Positions 32,660 to 44,175 of a stretch of DNA of 64,000 nucleotides are shown here, piece by piece. The first letter of the stretch is position 1. Each line of letters opens with the position of its first letter. The stretch covers positions 13,112,703 through 13,176,702 of the forward strand of contig NC_045436.1 in NCBI RefSeq assembly GCF_002776525.5, in the 5' to 3' direction. The translations under genes and the position numbers were made by a program. The notes under the pieces were generated by a model. It ran no database searches, had not been told where the DNA came from, and was given only the letters and a program-made list of their open reading frames with translations. The stretch comes from Piliocolobus tephrosceles (Eukaryota > Chordata > Mammalia > Primates > Cercopithecidae).

Positions 32660-34500
32660 AACTCATTCCCTCTTTCATATCATCATTATTGAATGAAGAG
32701 TACCTTCTGGATCTCCATGCCCTCCTGACAAGAATTTCACTCTCCTTCCATCCAGCAATCCAGGTCTCACTGTCACTCTCTGCCATAAAATATTGAGAAA
32801 TCATCTTATCTTGCTTTTCGCAAGAATTCAAGGTCTCCCCAGTCATGTCATCCTTCAGATTCTAATCTATATTGCCTTTTCTGACCTCTCTCCATTCTTC
32901 CACAACATCTAAACCCCTTCTTCCACTGTACCCTTCAGAATTTAAAGTCAGTAGTCAGAAAAATTGCTGTTATCTTTAAACTTAACTCTAACCAAAATAT
33001 GGCTTTCTCTTAAGTGAATGGCTGTTTCTAATCAGCTCACTTCAGAGACGACTGTTTCTTGGCCACATCCCTGGCACCTCCAGACCAAGGAAGGCCTTGC
33101 TCTTGAGACCATTCTCCCCTCTACCCCCACTCAAATCCTTTAGTTTCAGCTTATGCATCAGCACACTCCATGTACTTTCCTCCATGTGGCAGTCATCTAC
33201 TAAACTCTTCATAAAAGTCTTTATTAAGAGTTCTTTCCTGGATGACTCTTACTATTTGCAATCCTATATTATAACACCAAAACTCATACAGATTACATAA
33301 TATCCTGTCTTCTCAGTTTCTTGATCTTCTTTTCTACAATATTTAGTTAATAAGTGAATGAAGGATCTCCTACTCCACCTATCTCATTCTCTTACTCCCA
33401 TGGCCATATTCTAGGTCTTGTCTTTGTTAATATCCACAATCCCTCTAAAATATCAATTCCATGCATTCTACTCTATGAGACCTTTCCAGATCATTCCCTC
33501 TGATTACAACTATCTTCAGCTTGTTGAGAATTGCTAACCATTAACCAACTACCTCCTCATGATACCGTATCTCTCTGATCTAATTTAAATTAAATTTTAT
33601 ACTTCCTAATTATAACCATTCCCTTGTCGCTCATCATGCACTCTTGGCAAACACTTCAACCCTAATAAAACCCAAGTCTGTACCTGCTCATCGTCTGCCC
33701 ACATGCATCCTCAGTCTCCTAGACAATTATTTTATACCTTCTCTTCCCTCTTAGAACACCTAATATTTCATCCCCAATCTTTACTTTCAGCTACTTTTTT
33801 CACTGAAAACTTGGAAGCAATCAGAAGGGCACTTCCACAAGGTTCTTCCCAATATCTGTGCATTGATCAGCTTCTGATATACCAAAATTACCTCCTTTTA
33901 AGCTGTTGCCCTCCTGATCTTACCTGTGGCCAACTTCTCACTTATGTTCTAGATTTCATCCAATCTTACCTACTAGAGGACATCATTCTGGCAATTCTAC
34001 TCTCTTCTTCATGATCTCTTTCTTTTTCTGATCAGTCACTCATCATTAAATTATATGATTCTATCTCCCATCTCAAGTAGAACAAACATCTAAACACCAC
34101 ATTTTTTCTCCATCATCCTTATTTTTCTGCTTCCTGTTTTTGCAAAATTCCTTGATAAAATAGTTTATAGCCGGATGTCTCAAGTACCTCTAGTCTCTTG
34201 CTTTCTTGAACCCTCTCAAATAAAAATTTTGTCCTAAGCAATTCAACTAATATTAGATTTATCAAAACTTGTCACAGGCACCAAAATCCTCGGGGACCTC
34301 AGAATGTGTGTTGGATTAATGATTCTTTAAACCCCACATAATATCAAGTACTTCGGAATTTTCTTCTCATCTTTGTATTATTGTCATTCACTTATTTGCC
34401 TTATTCCACTATACACTCATTGAGGACAAGAATTAGACCTCACCCAGCTATCTGTATCTACTAAGATATTTAGCTAAGTATCGCCTTCCACACTACAATT
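32660..34500 (+). mobile_element. Ancient L2/CR1-like LINE, sense, decayed
   Basis: A long pyrimidine-rich stretch with L2-like protein echoes: TFFTENLEAIRRALPQ near 33795, then CTTGCTTTCTTGAACCCTCTC near 34198. The 3' part (34330-34500) has CACTCATTGAGGACAAGAAT, similar to the L2 3' end, ahead of a MIR. Frames are broken throughout; the 103-codon ORF at 33703-34014 is a residual open segment. Assignment is by eye and moderate. Confidence 0.5.
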
Positions 34501-34509
34501 GTAATCACT

Positions 34510-34755
34510 ATCAATATAGCTAATATTTACTGAATTCTTAGGATAAGCTAAGCACTATTCTCAGTACTTTCAATAATCAATTCACATAATCTTCATAATA
34601 ACCCTAGAAAGTAGATGTACTATTATCCACACTTCATTGTATCAGGTGAAGAAGCTGGAGCATGAAAAAATTAAGTAATTTTCCAGAGGTCACACAGCTG
34701 TGATGGATGAATCACAAAATCTGACCCAGGTGATCTAACTCCTAAGCCAGCATTG
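34510..34755 (-). mobile_element. MIR SINE, antisense
   Basis: GCTAATATTTACTGAATTCT, CTTCATAATAACCCTAGAAAG, AGGTCACACAGCTGTGATGG and CCCAGGTGATCTAACTCC follow the antisense MIR order. One of the better preserved MIRs here. Confidence 0.85.
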
Positions 34756-34874
34756 AGAATAAATTATATATTTAAATTATTGATCAAATACACTTAATGG
34801 GCTAAAGGCATGCCATTGCTATACTTCAATGAATATCCATAAAATTCACTCTAATTGCAGTTGAGCTTATTTTC

Positions 34875-35175
34875 TTATTTTTTTTTCCAAGATAGAGTCT
34901 TGCTGTGTTGCCCAGACTGGAGTGCAGTGGTGCAACCTCGGCTCACTGCAAGCTCCACCTCCTGGTTTCAAGCAATTCTCCTGCCTCAGCCTCCTGAGTA
35001 GCTGGGACTACAGGCACGCAACACCACACCCAGTTAATTTTTGTATTCTTAGTAGAGATGGGGTTTCACCATGTTGGACAGGATGGTCTCAAACTCTTGA
35101 CCTTGTGATCCACGCACCTTGGCCTCCCAAAGTGCTGGGATTACAGGCATGAGCCACGGCACCTGGCCCAGCCCG
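34875..35175 (-). mobile_element. Alu (S/Y-type), antisense
   Basis: Antisense Alu with T-tail and head ending GGCACCTGGCCCAGCCCG. Target-site duplication GCTTATTTTC at 34865-34874 and 35176-35185. Confidence 0.93.
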
Positions 35176-35189
35176 GCTTATTTTCATAA

Positions 35190-37190
35190 TAAAATTAAGT
35201 TGAACAATATTGGTTTCAAATTTCTTCAAATTTTTATTCTTTTATTTTAATTTATTTATATTTTCTAAATATAATAGAATATACTTTAATATTTTAGATA
35301 ATAGAGAATAAAATATTTGATTTGGAGTGAAAAAGGAGAACATACAGGATTCACCAAATGATAAATCTGTCACATTGAAATCAGCTAAAATTTTGAACAG
35401 GAAAAGAATAGGAAAAGCCTTTTTTCTAGCCCACCCCCATTTTTTGTTGTTTCTCTCCCTGGAGAAAAACTTTAAAAAGCACAATGATTGGGAACACTTA
35501 TGGAAATAAATGGTTTAGGAACTCATGTTAATAATTATTCCAATAACATTGTCATGTTAGATAAACCCACTGAACACTCAGAATCATTTGTATTTATATT
35601 TTTTGGTTTGACTTAATAACTTCATAATTACATAATTACATCCCTGAAATTAGGGTGCAGGAATGTTTAGTCAGTTACTAGGACTGAGGATTTGAGTTTC
35701 ATTTACAAAATGAACAATTCATTATTATTGAAAAAGCAACAGTTTAAGTGACTGTCAAATTATAGTTCCTTATTTCAGGACTGCAAGCAATTGAGCTCTG
35801 AGCATTCCACACTTCTGAGGAATAAATGTTGCATAATCATTCAATCATTTTGAGTGGGCAGCAATGTAGCTTTAGCACCTTCGCTTCATACACTCAAATC
35901 TAATTACATAGCACTGAAGAGAAGTAATCGTCTTCCAGAAATGTCCGTTATGTTTGCAAGGCTTATCTGCTTAACAGTTTTTGTCCAGTGTCAGGTAGAA
36001 CTGGCTGCACTTTGTGTTGGAAATCATGCTGTCCTCATTCTTTTTGGAAATAATCAAGTATTTTTGTTATTCTATAGATGGCACCATGCAAGGCAAATAT
36101 TCAAAAGGAGCATCTCACTGAGTTTAAGCCTCTTCTACCATATTCTGTGGAAACTTCATGTGGTGGTTTCTTTAGCTGCAGAGAAATTCCAGTGCAGACA
36201 ATCCCAGCCTTGATGCTGATACTGTAAATGACCTTCCCCGGGTTCTCTACGTGAATGGTGTGCACAAGGGAATGACGTCACCATCACTTTAGTTATTTGA
36301 AGACAGCCTGAAACATCCCAGGGGAGCTGTGAGAACAATCAGCCCCTCCTTCAGGAAATGAGAGGAAGTGCCAACCCAATGGAAATTTATTTATTACATG
36401 TTTGAAGGCTGCTGAAATAACAAAACGTCCTTAACAAGCAAACCTATGCTATACAAAACTAATAATAATAATAATATTCTCACACTCGGGCAGTGAATGT
36501 CATTCAGGCAAGTCTAAGGAGCATTCTGTTAATGGCACTCCCAGAAAAGGAAGAGGGCAATGTGGTAATATTAAATAAATTACTCATCAGTGAAAAACTT
36601 TCCTTGACCCATTTGCTCGCAGGAAATCTGCTCCAAGTCGGCCTTGGCACCGACCAGGTCAACAGCTTCTGCGTCAGAGCAAATGCCTTGTCACAATTAT
36701 ATTGTGCTGAGAAATCCCTACTCTCAGGTTCAAATAGTTAAAATGAGACCTGCTGCAGGAGAGCAGACACTCTCCAAGTCAGGTGAGATGTCAGGTTTTC
36801 ATTTGTCAAGCCTGCAGGAAATCTAAGGTTTGAACCTCTTCATCATTTTCTCTCCCTTCCCAAAGCTGAGCTCTGCAATCTGGAGGCATGTTGTGTGCCT
36901 GCCCTGGGTCACAGTGCAAGGCCACCCTTACCTAAACTGTACTTTCAGAGTGAGATCAAGTGTGGGAATCTGGCTCTTCTTTTGAGCTTTCTCAGCTACA
37001 TTTTGCAAGTTACTTCTGAATTGTACGTTCTGTCAATCCCTGAAAAGGAATTCCTTTTTGCCATTTTACACTATTATTTCTTGTTAGAGTTTGTATTTTT
37101 CCTACTATTGAAGATCCTCCTTTTTTCCAGTAGAGTTGAAATAAAATTATACATTAAAAAGTAGGAAGACGGAAGAAGGAATTCTGTCTC
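35190..37190. other. Unassigned DNA
   Basis: Two kilobases without a recognised gene or repeat; an AAT run at 36462-36476. ORFs at 35854-36213 (119 codons), 36493-36741 and 36895-37164 have no recognised domains and look like chance. 36200-36800 is less AT-rich than its surroundings but has no identifiable content. Confidence 0.4.
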
Positions 37191-37204
37191 AAGAATGTAC
37201 CATA

Positions 37205-37373
37205 GAGGCCAGATGTGGAAGCGTATGCCTGTAATGCCATCACTTTGGGAGGCCGAGGCAGGAGGATCTTTTGAGCCCAGGGATTCGAGGCAGCAGTATG
37301 CTATGATCACACTACTGCATTCCAGCCTGGATGACAAAGGAAGACCCAGTCTCTTAAAAAAAAAAAAAAAAAA
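37205..37373 (+). mobile_element. Short Alu-derived monomer (left/right chimera) with TSD
   Basis: About 150 bp plus A-tail: it starts as an Alu left monomer (GGCCAGATGTGGAAGCG, CACTTTGGGAGGCCGAGG, TTGAGCCCAGGGATTCGAGG) and continues as the end of a right monomer (GCTATGATCACACTACTGCA, TTCCAGCCTGGATGAC). The repeat AAGAATGTACCATA (37191-37204 and 37374-37387) shows it was retroposed in this short form. Confidence 0.88.
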
Positions 37374-37387
37374 AAGAATGTACCATA

Positions 37388-38553
37388 AAAATCCTGCGTA
37401 AATTCTCACCCTGCCGGTCTGTCATACAGATTTCAGACTCAAGACCACAACTTCAACTCTTACCTGAATTTCCAGCCTGCCATTCTGCCCTTTCCAGCCC
37501 CCACATCATTAACTCCACCTATTGAGCGACATCGTCGCCCATAAGGGTATGAATAGTAGGACTTGGGTCTGGAAGCTCTGCCAAACAGTTCTACTTGTCC
37601 AGGCACTTTTCCTTGTCAGTGATCAGCAGCTTCTCGTTTGCAACATGACTCTGGGCCATGGTGCCCTGAGGTCTGGCTGCTGGAAAGCCCTGGAAGAAGA
37701 CCATCCCTGCATTGCTATGAAGTGTAATTCTCTCCACCTGAGTAGCCTCATTTCTCTTCCAGGGCTGCCTGAGCCACTGACCTTTTGTTTTAGCAGCAAT
37801 AGGAATTAGTGTGAGCAAGGAATATTCCCTAGCACAGGCCTGCAACTAGAGATGCTGTCAGTCTGAGAACTGAACTCTACCTACAGACACCCAGAGGCCT
37901 TTTTTCTGACTTAGGACAGACCGAGACAGAGAATCCTGGAAGTTGTACTAGGGAGGACTCATTCATAGCAGAGTCTCAGGGGATGGACAAGCAGACTCTT
38001 AGCCTGAGTCTACCTGAGAGACAGTAAAAGAATAAGATGTGGTTTGAAGAAATTAAAAGTGGCAAATTTAGCCAAAAGAAGATCTGTTCTCTCTGCAGCA
38101 GGACACTTTCTGAAGATGACTCTGCAGACTGCAGACTGGCTCCAGGGTGACCTTGAGAGGCATGTGTGGAAAATGGCAGGGCCACATGAGGGAAGGAGCC
38201 TGGATCATGAAGTCAGGCCCAGGGGAGACTCATCCCCATCCAGGAACACTTGGATCAAGCAAGGACTAAGTCACTCCACAGAAAATCCATGAAATTTGAA
38301 GACCTTGGCAGTTTCAACTGATCTCCCCAGAGTTCTTAGATGATTAATACCTCTTTTAGTTCTTTTAGTTAATACCTCTAGTAAGCCCCTTCAGTCCTCT
38401 GTGTCTGCCTGCCTGCATTGAGCAAACACAGGGGAGAGTGGGAGCCATCAGGGGAGGGAGATCTCTGTACTTTTAAGACAGAATCAAGTCTTCCTGTTGC
38501 AGAGAGAAACTTTGATTCAAGAGAGCTGACCTCACCCAGGGCTATGAGGACAT
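37388..38553. other. Unassigned DNA
   Basis: No gene or repeat recognised. ORFs at 37522-37809 (+) and 37591-37845 (-) overlap on opposite strands and lack domains. Confidence 0.4.
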
Positions 38554-38565
38554 GAGCCCTCTTCT

Positions 38566-38877
38566 TCTTTTTTTTTTTCTTTTTTTTTTTTTTTTGAGAC
38601 GGAGTCTCGCTCTGTCACCCAAGCTGGAGTACAGTGGCCGGATCTCAGCTCACTGCAAGCTCCGCCTCCCGGGTTTAGGCCATTCTCCTGCCTCAGCCTC
38701 CCGAGTAGCTGGGACTGCAGGCGCCTGCCACCTCGCCTGGCTAGTTTTTTGTATTTTTTAGTAGAGACGGGGTTTCACCGGGTTAGTCAGGATGGTCTCG
38801 ATCTCCTGACCTTGTGATCAGCCCATCTCGGTCTCCCAAAGTGCTGGGATTACAGGCTTGAGCCACCGCGCCCAGCC
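38566..38877 (-). mobile_element. Young AluY of Old World monkey type, antisense
   Basis: Young antisense Alu: GGCCGGATCTCAGCTCACTG, CCACCTCGCCTGGCTAG, GGCTTGAGCCACCGCGCCC. Perfect target-site duplication GAGCCCTCTTCT at 38554-38565 and 38878-38889. Confidence 0.95.
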
Positions 38878-39105
38878 GAGCCCTCTTCTACTTCAGGCCC
38901 ATTGTCACGCCCCACCATGCCCATGTGCAGACAGGTGGGAATAGCATGGTACTGCTTTCATCTTCTGGGGCTTCTGTATGGCCAGGTGGGGCCTAGAGTG
39001 GTGCAAGCTCCAAGCTGGTCTCTGGCTGCAGTCAGATCTTTCCATTTCCCCAGATGCACTGGATAATAATATCACTTTCTATTTATGCAGAGAAAATCAA
39101 AGTGC

Positions 39106-39406
39106 CTTTTTTTGGGGGGGGTGGGGGGTATGGAGTTTCCCTCTGTCGCCCAGGCTGGAGTGCAGTGGCGCAATCTCGGCTCACTGCAAGCTCCACTTCC
39201 TGGGTTCATGCCATTCTCCTGCCTCAGTCTCCCGAGCAGCTGGGATTACAGGTGCCCGCCACCACGCCTGGCTAATTTTTTGTATTTTCAGTACAGACGG
39301 GGTTTCACCGTGTTAGCCAGGATGGTTTCAATCTCCTGACCTCGTGATCCACCTGCCTTGGCCTCCCAAAGTGCTGGGATTACAGACGTGAGCCACCGTG
39401 CCAGCC
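39106..39406 (-). mobile_element. Alu (Y/S-type), antisense, with G-rich tail
   Basis: Antisense Alu. The poly-T tail is followed by G8-T-G6 (about 39114-39128) before TATGGAGTTTCCCTCTGTCG. Target-site duplication TCAAAGTGC at 39097-39105 and 39407-39415. Confidence 0.93.
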
Positions 39407-39415
39407 TCAAAGTGC

Positions 39416-40057
39416 ATTTTATAGAACCTGTTGGTTTCCCCCTCTCCCCAGCCCAACTGGCGTTCTGTCCTGCTTGCCAGGCACTTGTCTGAATTTAAGG
39501 CAATGGTCTCTAAGGTTCCATGCAGTCAGCTGTGGCCTACAGGATACTGATAATCAGAGGCAGGGCTGCAGTGCCCTTTGGAGCCATGGAGGGCCTGCTT
39601 TCTGTCACAGAGCTATCCTCCCAGCAGTCCCAGAGTAGCTGTGGGGTGCTTTTCTGGTGTTGTCCTAAAACTTGAGACAAGTCTCAGGTCTCTTTGGGTT
39701 TCCCTGGAAGATCCTGGTGTGTGCTGCTATGGTTGTTTTTATAGTAAACAGCCAACAGACTTCAAGGAGGGATGAGCTGGTCAAAAGACTTTCTGCCCAG
39801 GTCTAAGAATATCACGAAGTTAGTGAAAAGATTGGAATAATGACAGAAGCCTATCAAGCCCTCAAGTCACCCATGGTGACAGCCAGTCCTCCAAAGTAAA
39901 AAACTCTGAGTTTCAAAGCACTTAATAGAAGTCCAAACAGTTCTTCACTTGGGGACACAGTATACTTATTTGGAAAAGGGCAGAAAAGTGAGATTGAATT
40001 TACATTGCATAGGCCAATGATGATCACTCAAAAAGGCATCAAACTCCCTCTAATCTT
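39416..40057. other. Unassigned DNA
   Basis: No gene or repeat recognised. A 65-codon ORF at 39578-39775 has no domain. Confidence 0.4.
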
Positions 40058-40376
40058 GGCTGGGTGTGGTGGCTCACACCTGTAATCCCAGCACTTTGGC
40101 AGGCCAAGGCAGGCAGATTGCTTGAGTCCAGGAGCTTCAGACCAGCTTGGACAACATAGCAAAACCCCATCTGTACAAAAAATACAAAAATTAGCTGTGT
40201 GTGGTGGCCCATGCCTGTAATCCCAGCTCCTTGGGAGGCTGAGGCAGGAGATTCATTTGAATCCGGGAGGTGGAGGTTACAGTGAGCTAAAATCATGCCA
40301 CTGCACTGCAGCCTGGATGAGAGTGAGACCCTGTCTCTAAAAGAAAACAAACAAACAAAACAAAAAAAAAAAAAAT
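40058..40376 (+). mobile_element. Alu (S-type), sense
   Basis: From GGCTGGGTGTGGTGGCTCAC to an A/AAAC-rich tail. A 139-codon minus-strand ORF over it is an Alu antisense frame. Confidence 0.93.
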
Positions 40377-40489
40377 GAAAAAAATATTCCTCCGATCTCA
40401 AGTGACTGATGCAAACAAACAAAAAAAAGGTCTTAAAAAGTATCTCAGAAGGATGCATAATTGCTTCAGAATAAATTAATGCACACTTT

Positions 40490-41465
40490 GAAAGAAAATA
40501 CTCATCTTCAGGGAAGTCTAAAACAGTTTGCGCAAGAAACTGCAGTGTGGAAGCAAAGCTTAAAGAACAGAAAAAAAAGTGTTTGAAAACTCAAACACAG
40601 GAATGAAAGCAGTTGTAAATAACAGAGAGAGACAGTTAAGTTGTCTGACTGAAACTGTGCTGAAGATCACACATTTTCCTGATCTCTTTCAAGATTACAT
40701 GAATGATAGCAACGTGGAATTAGAGACAAAGAGTGAATCAGAAAATGGAGATCACCTAGGCTAGCAGTCAGAAGTTGAAGAAAGTCATTGAAGCTATTAA
40801 TGTAGATGTTTCCACTAAAGGCCTTCAAGGAGAAAAATAAGAAATATTCAAAGAATTATTTGAAAAAAATCAAACAAATGAATAACTTATAGGACAAATA
40901 AAAGGTCTCCAAACTGAGCAAGTGTCTTTGCAGTCTGAAAACTCACAGCTTGAAAGTGGGATTCAGAAGCTTCAGCTGAAACTTCAAATACCGCCTAAAA
41001 TACATCAAGAACATATAATGAAGCTTCAGAGAACATCAGCTAAGGACAAAATGTGCTGCTTAGAAACAGAGAACAAACTTCCCAAAGCGTATGGAAATGT
41101 GTACTATGCATCTCAGAAGTGCAACCTCTATGGGAAGATGGCCAAAGGCCTGGGTCAAAAATTGGAAAGAATTATTTTTTCCTATAAAAACCAGGTTCTC
41201 TTCTATGGGAAATGGCTTAAGAAAGTTGGATGGCAGCTCTGTTGACCAAGAGAACTCTCAATGAGTTAAGAAAAGAAAATGACCATAACGTATAAATATT
41301 GGCTGAAACAGAGTTTTAATTCCAGTCTTTTCCAGCGGCCCTTTTTCTCCTGCTGTTCTGCATGCAGCTCACAGGTCTTGACAACATCAGGTGAGCCCCT
41401 GAATCTGCAGGAAGAGCTTGAAGCTGTGACGGGGTCGGGAACCCAGAGTCACATGAAGGTTTGAC
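40490..41465 (+). pseudogene. Processed pseudogene, MIA2 (cTAGE5)/MIA3 (TANGO1)/CTAGE family, coiled-coil part
   Basis: The parent family comprises ER-exit-site proteins that help load large cargo such as collagen into COPII carriers. Several family stretches appear in order: NNRERQLSCLTETVLK and NVELETKSESENGDHLG (40579-40764), a QLKKLIEAIN-like segment after it, QIKGLQTEQVSLQSENSQLE and QKLQLKLQ (about 40890-40990), HQEHIMKLQR, ENKLPKAYGNVYYASQ, MAKGLGQKLERIIFSYKNQV (to 41245), and RTLNELRKENDHN (41251-41289). No introns separate these stretches, which suggests a retrocopy. Frameshifts and stops break it (frame changes between 40764 and 40922 and near 41245; stops after DHN). Neither poly(A) nor TSD is visible; an L1 begins at 41640. 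Which member is the parent I cannot tell. Not coding. Confidence 0.75.
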
Positions 41466-41639
41466 TCCATCTTCACAGCAGCTGACCTCTGAGCACCCAT
41501 AATCGCAACAGAAGAGTTGTCTGTGTTTTCTCTTTTCTAAAACAATTTTATCTCTTTTTAGTTTAACTGCTGTTATTTAATTGCTCCTATTGAAATTTGA
41601 TAGCATTATAAGATAGAGTTTTTTTTTTTATTAAGATTA

Positions 41640-42040
41640 GTTTCTCTTTTTAGTATTATAATTTAAGCTCTGGGATATATGTGCAGAACGTGCAGTTTTG
41701 TTACATAGGTATACACGCGCCATGTGGTTTGCTGTACGCATCAACCCGTCACCTACATTAGGTATTACTCCAAAGGTTATCCCTTCCCTAGCCCCCAACC
41801 CCCGACAGGCTCCTGTGTATGAATGATGCTCCCCTCCCTATGCCCATGTGTTATCATTGTTCAACTCCCACTCCCACTTATGAGTGAGAACATGAGGTGT
41901 TTGGTTTTCTGTTCTTGTGATAATTTGCTGAGAATGATGGTTTCCAGCTTCATTCATGTCCATGCAAAGGACATGAACTCATCATTTTTTATGACTGCAT
42001 AGTATTCCATGGCGTATATGCGCCACATTTTCTTTATCCA
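41640..42040 (-). mobile_element. L1 3' end fragment (L1PB/L1MA-type), antisense
   Basis: Antisense L1 3'UTR and end of ORF2: TGTGCAGAACGTGCAGTTTTG, TTACATAGGTATACACGCGCC, TTATGAGTGAGAACATGAGG, GCATAGTATTCCATGGCG, ending at CACATTTTCTTTATCCA. A T-run at 41622-41632 lies before it. Confidence 0.9.
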
Positions 42041-42694
42041 AAGACAGTGTTTTTTTTAATACACATTTATTTAACATAATTAGTAAGAATACATTATTTC
42101 CACTTCATTTGACACTCTAGACAGTGTAAGTACTACATTCTGATTTAAATAAAAAGATTCCTATTACTTAAACTATCATTGACCTTTGACATGGATGGAG
42201 ACATTTAAAACAAGAAAGACCATTTCTGTTTGTAAAAAAATGAGAACAGTATAGATATTTCACACAAAATTTGGTTGTAAGTTCAACACATTTTATCTAC
42301 TTCTTCCACTAAAAATATTCTAGTCTTCCATAACACTTCAATTAATCCATAACACTGCAACTGAATTTTGTTCTCAGAAAAAGAGAGGTATTATTCAAAT
42401 TCTTCTCTGCTGAGAGAAATATGAAACTGGAAAAGGAGTCAAAGGCAAGACATTTTTATCTGTGAAGCAAGTTAAAGATGTAGTAATTGTTGCTCACCTG
42501 TGCATTTGTATCACAAGTGCTTATTGAGCATCTACTGACTGTCAGACACTGGGCTGGGTGTGGTGGACTCGGTGGGTCTCACTTCAGTCCAGGCACCCTG
42601 AGAGGGCTCAGTGGGCAGAGAATGCCCAGGAGGGCAGTCCCAGGGGAATGTCAGGCAGCAAATCCTTCCTAAAGTGGAAAAGGTATAACTTGAG
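42041..42694. other. Unassigned DNA between two opposed L1 ends
   Basis: No repeat recognised. 42540-42680 is GC-richer (CCAGGCACCCTGAGAGGGCT) with overlapping short ORFs on both strands and no domain. Confidence 0.4.
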
Positions 42695-43140
42695 GGGAAG
42701 TGTCCATCAACTCTGTATTGGATACAGAAAATATGGTACATATACACCATGGAATGCTACACAGTTATTAAAAAGAGTGAAATCACGTCCTTTGCAGCAA
42801 CATGAATGCAGCTGGGGGCCATTATCCTAAGTGAACTATCACAGAAACAGAAAACCAAATATAATATGTTCTCACTTATAAGTGGGAGCTAAACATTGAC
42901 TACACATGGACACAAAGAGGGGAACGATGGCCACTAGGGAATATAGGAGAGGGGAAGGAGTAGGGGGGACAAAGGCTGAAAAACTACATGTTGGGTACTA
43001 TGCTTACTACTACAGAAATGGATCCATTCATATTTCAAATCTCAGCCTCATGAAATATACCTTTGCAACAAACTTGCACATGTATCCACTGAACCTGTAA
43101 CAAAAGTTGAAAAATAAATAAATAAATACATAAAAATAAT
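42695..43140 (+). mobile_element. L1 3' end fragment (L1PB/L1MA-type), sense
   Basis: Sense L1: GTGTCCATCAACTCTGTATTGG, TACACCATGGAATGCTACAC, TGTTCTCACTTATAAGTGGG, then the 3'UTR and an AAAT-type tail (43110-43130). It lies head to head with 41640-42040. Confidence 0.9.
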
Positions 43141-43299
43141 TTCGTATTGGTAGAGAAATAAAAAATAAATAAAACACACTCTCATATTGAAAAGCCGGAT
43201 CAGTTGTCCTTAGTATACCCGCGTTCTAGATCTGCCTGTTTGCATCCGTGGGTCATGTGGGGTGTTCTCCTGTTCACTTCCTGTAAACTGGATGCTACG
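43141..43299. other. Unassigned short stretch
   Basis: No feature recognised. Confidence 0.4.
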
Positions 43300-43375
43300 T
43301 GCCATCTGCATGTCTTTGCTGATAAGTCTATTCAAATGTTTTGCCCACTTTTTAAAAGCGGTTTGTTTCCCTGCA
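43300..43375 (-). mobile_element. L1 ORF2 fragment, antisense
   Basis: GTCTTTGCTGATAAGTCTATTC and TTTTGCCCACTTTTTAAAAG match the antisense L1 ORF2 3' segment. Short and old. Confidence 0.55.
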
Positions 43376-43540
43376 AAAAGAAAAACAAAACCTACAGTGA
43401 GACAGTCATCAGCCTCTAATTTTATGGTTCCTCTGGTCCCTTCCTATCTGCCTCCACCCAACCTAAGGCAATCCCTATCTTGAAACCCTTGTTTTTATGT
43501 GGCTTTATGATATGGATATTTAAAAATTATACTTATTTTT

Positions 43541-43828
43541 GGCTGGGAACCGTGGCTCACACCTGTAATCCCAGCACTTTGAGAGGCCAAGGCGGGTGAA
43601 TGACATGAGGTCAGGAGTTTGAGACTAGCCTGACCAACATGGTGAAGCCCTGTCTCTACTAAATACAAAAAAGTAGCCCGGCGTGGTGGCACATGCCTGT
43701 AATCCTAGCTACTTGGGAGGCTGAGGCAGGAGAATCACTTGAACCCAGAGGCAGAGGTTGCAGGGAGCCGAGACTGCACTCCAGCCTGGGAAACAGAGTG
43801 AAACTCAGTCTCAAAAGTAAAATAAAAT
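43541..43828 (+). mobile_element. Alu (S-type), sense
   Basis: Full-length Alu with a TAAAATAAAATAA tail. Perfect 15-bp target-site duplication AAAAATTATACTTAT at 43522-43536 and 43829-43843. Confidence 0.94.
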
Positions 43829-43944
43829 AAAAATTATACTTATCTTTAACTTTTGACTTTAATAAGATACAGCTTAAGATTAATCCTTACTATCAATGCC
43901 GGGCAGTGTCTTTTTTTTTTTTCTGCACTGTATAATTCTCTTTT

Positions 43945-44030
43945 ATGTGCCATTTATCCACTCTCCTATTGAAGAACATCAGGCTGTTTCTAGGTTTAGG
44001 CTCTGTGTACAGCATTGCACACATCCGTCT
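43945..44030 (-). mobile_element. Possible L1 3' fragment, antisense
   Basis: GTGCCATTTATCCACTCTCC, then AGGCTGTTTCTAGG and ACAGCATTGCACACATCC resemble the antisense L1 segment around the ORF2 end. A T-run at 44030-44050 follows. Weak. Confidence 0.4.
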
Positions 44031-44071
44031 TTTTTTTTTTTTTTTTTTTTCCATTCTATAAGATGCTGCTA

Positions 44072-44175
44072 ACAGGTTGGGATTCTTTGTTAAGGAGAAG
44101 ATGACATAAATTCTCTTTNNNNNNNNNNACAGGTTGGGATTCTTTGTTAAGGAGAAGATGACATAAATTCTCTTT
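44072..44175. other. Assembly gap (10 N) between identical 47-bp copies
   Basis: 44072-44118 and 44129-44175 are the same 47 bases, separated only by ten N (44119-44128). This is the mark of two contig ends that overlap but were not merged, so the second copy is probably not real. Confidence 0.92.

Noticed and set aside
33703..34014. 103-codon plus-strand ORF as a gene
   Set aside because: It lies in L2-like LINE sequence and is a residual open stretch.
35854..36213. 119-codon ORF on the plus strand
   Set aside because: No domain, no homology I recognise, no promoter or splice context; composition like random AT-rich DNA.
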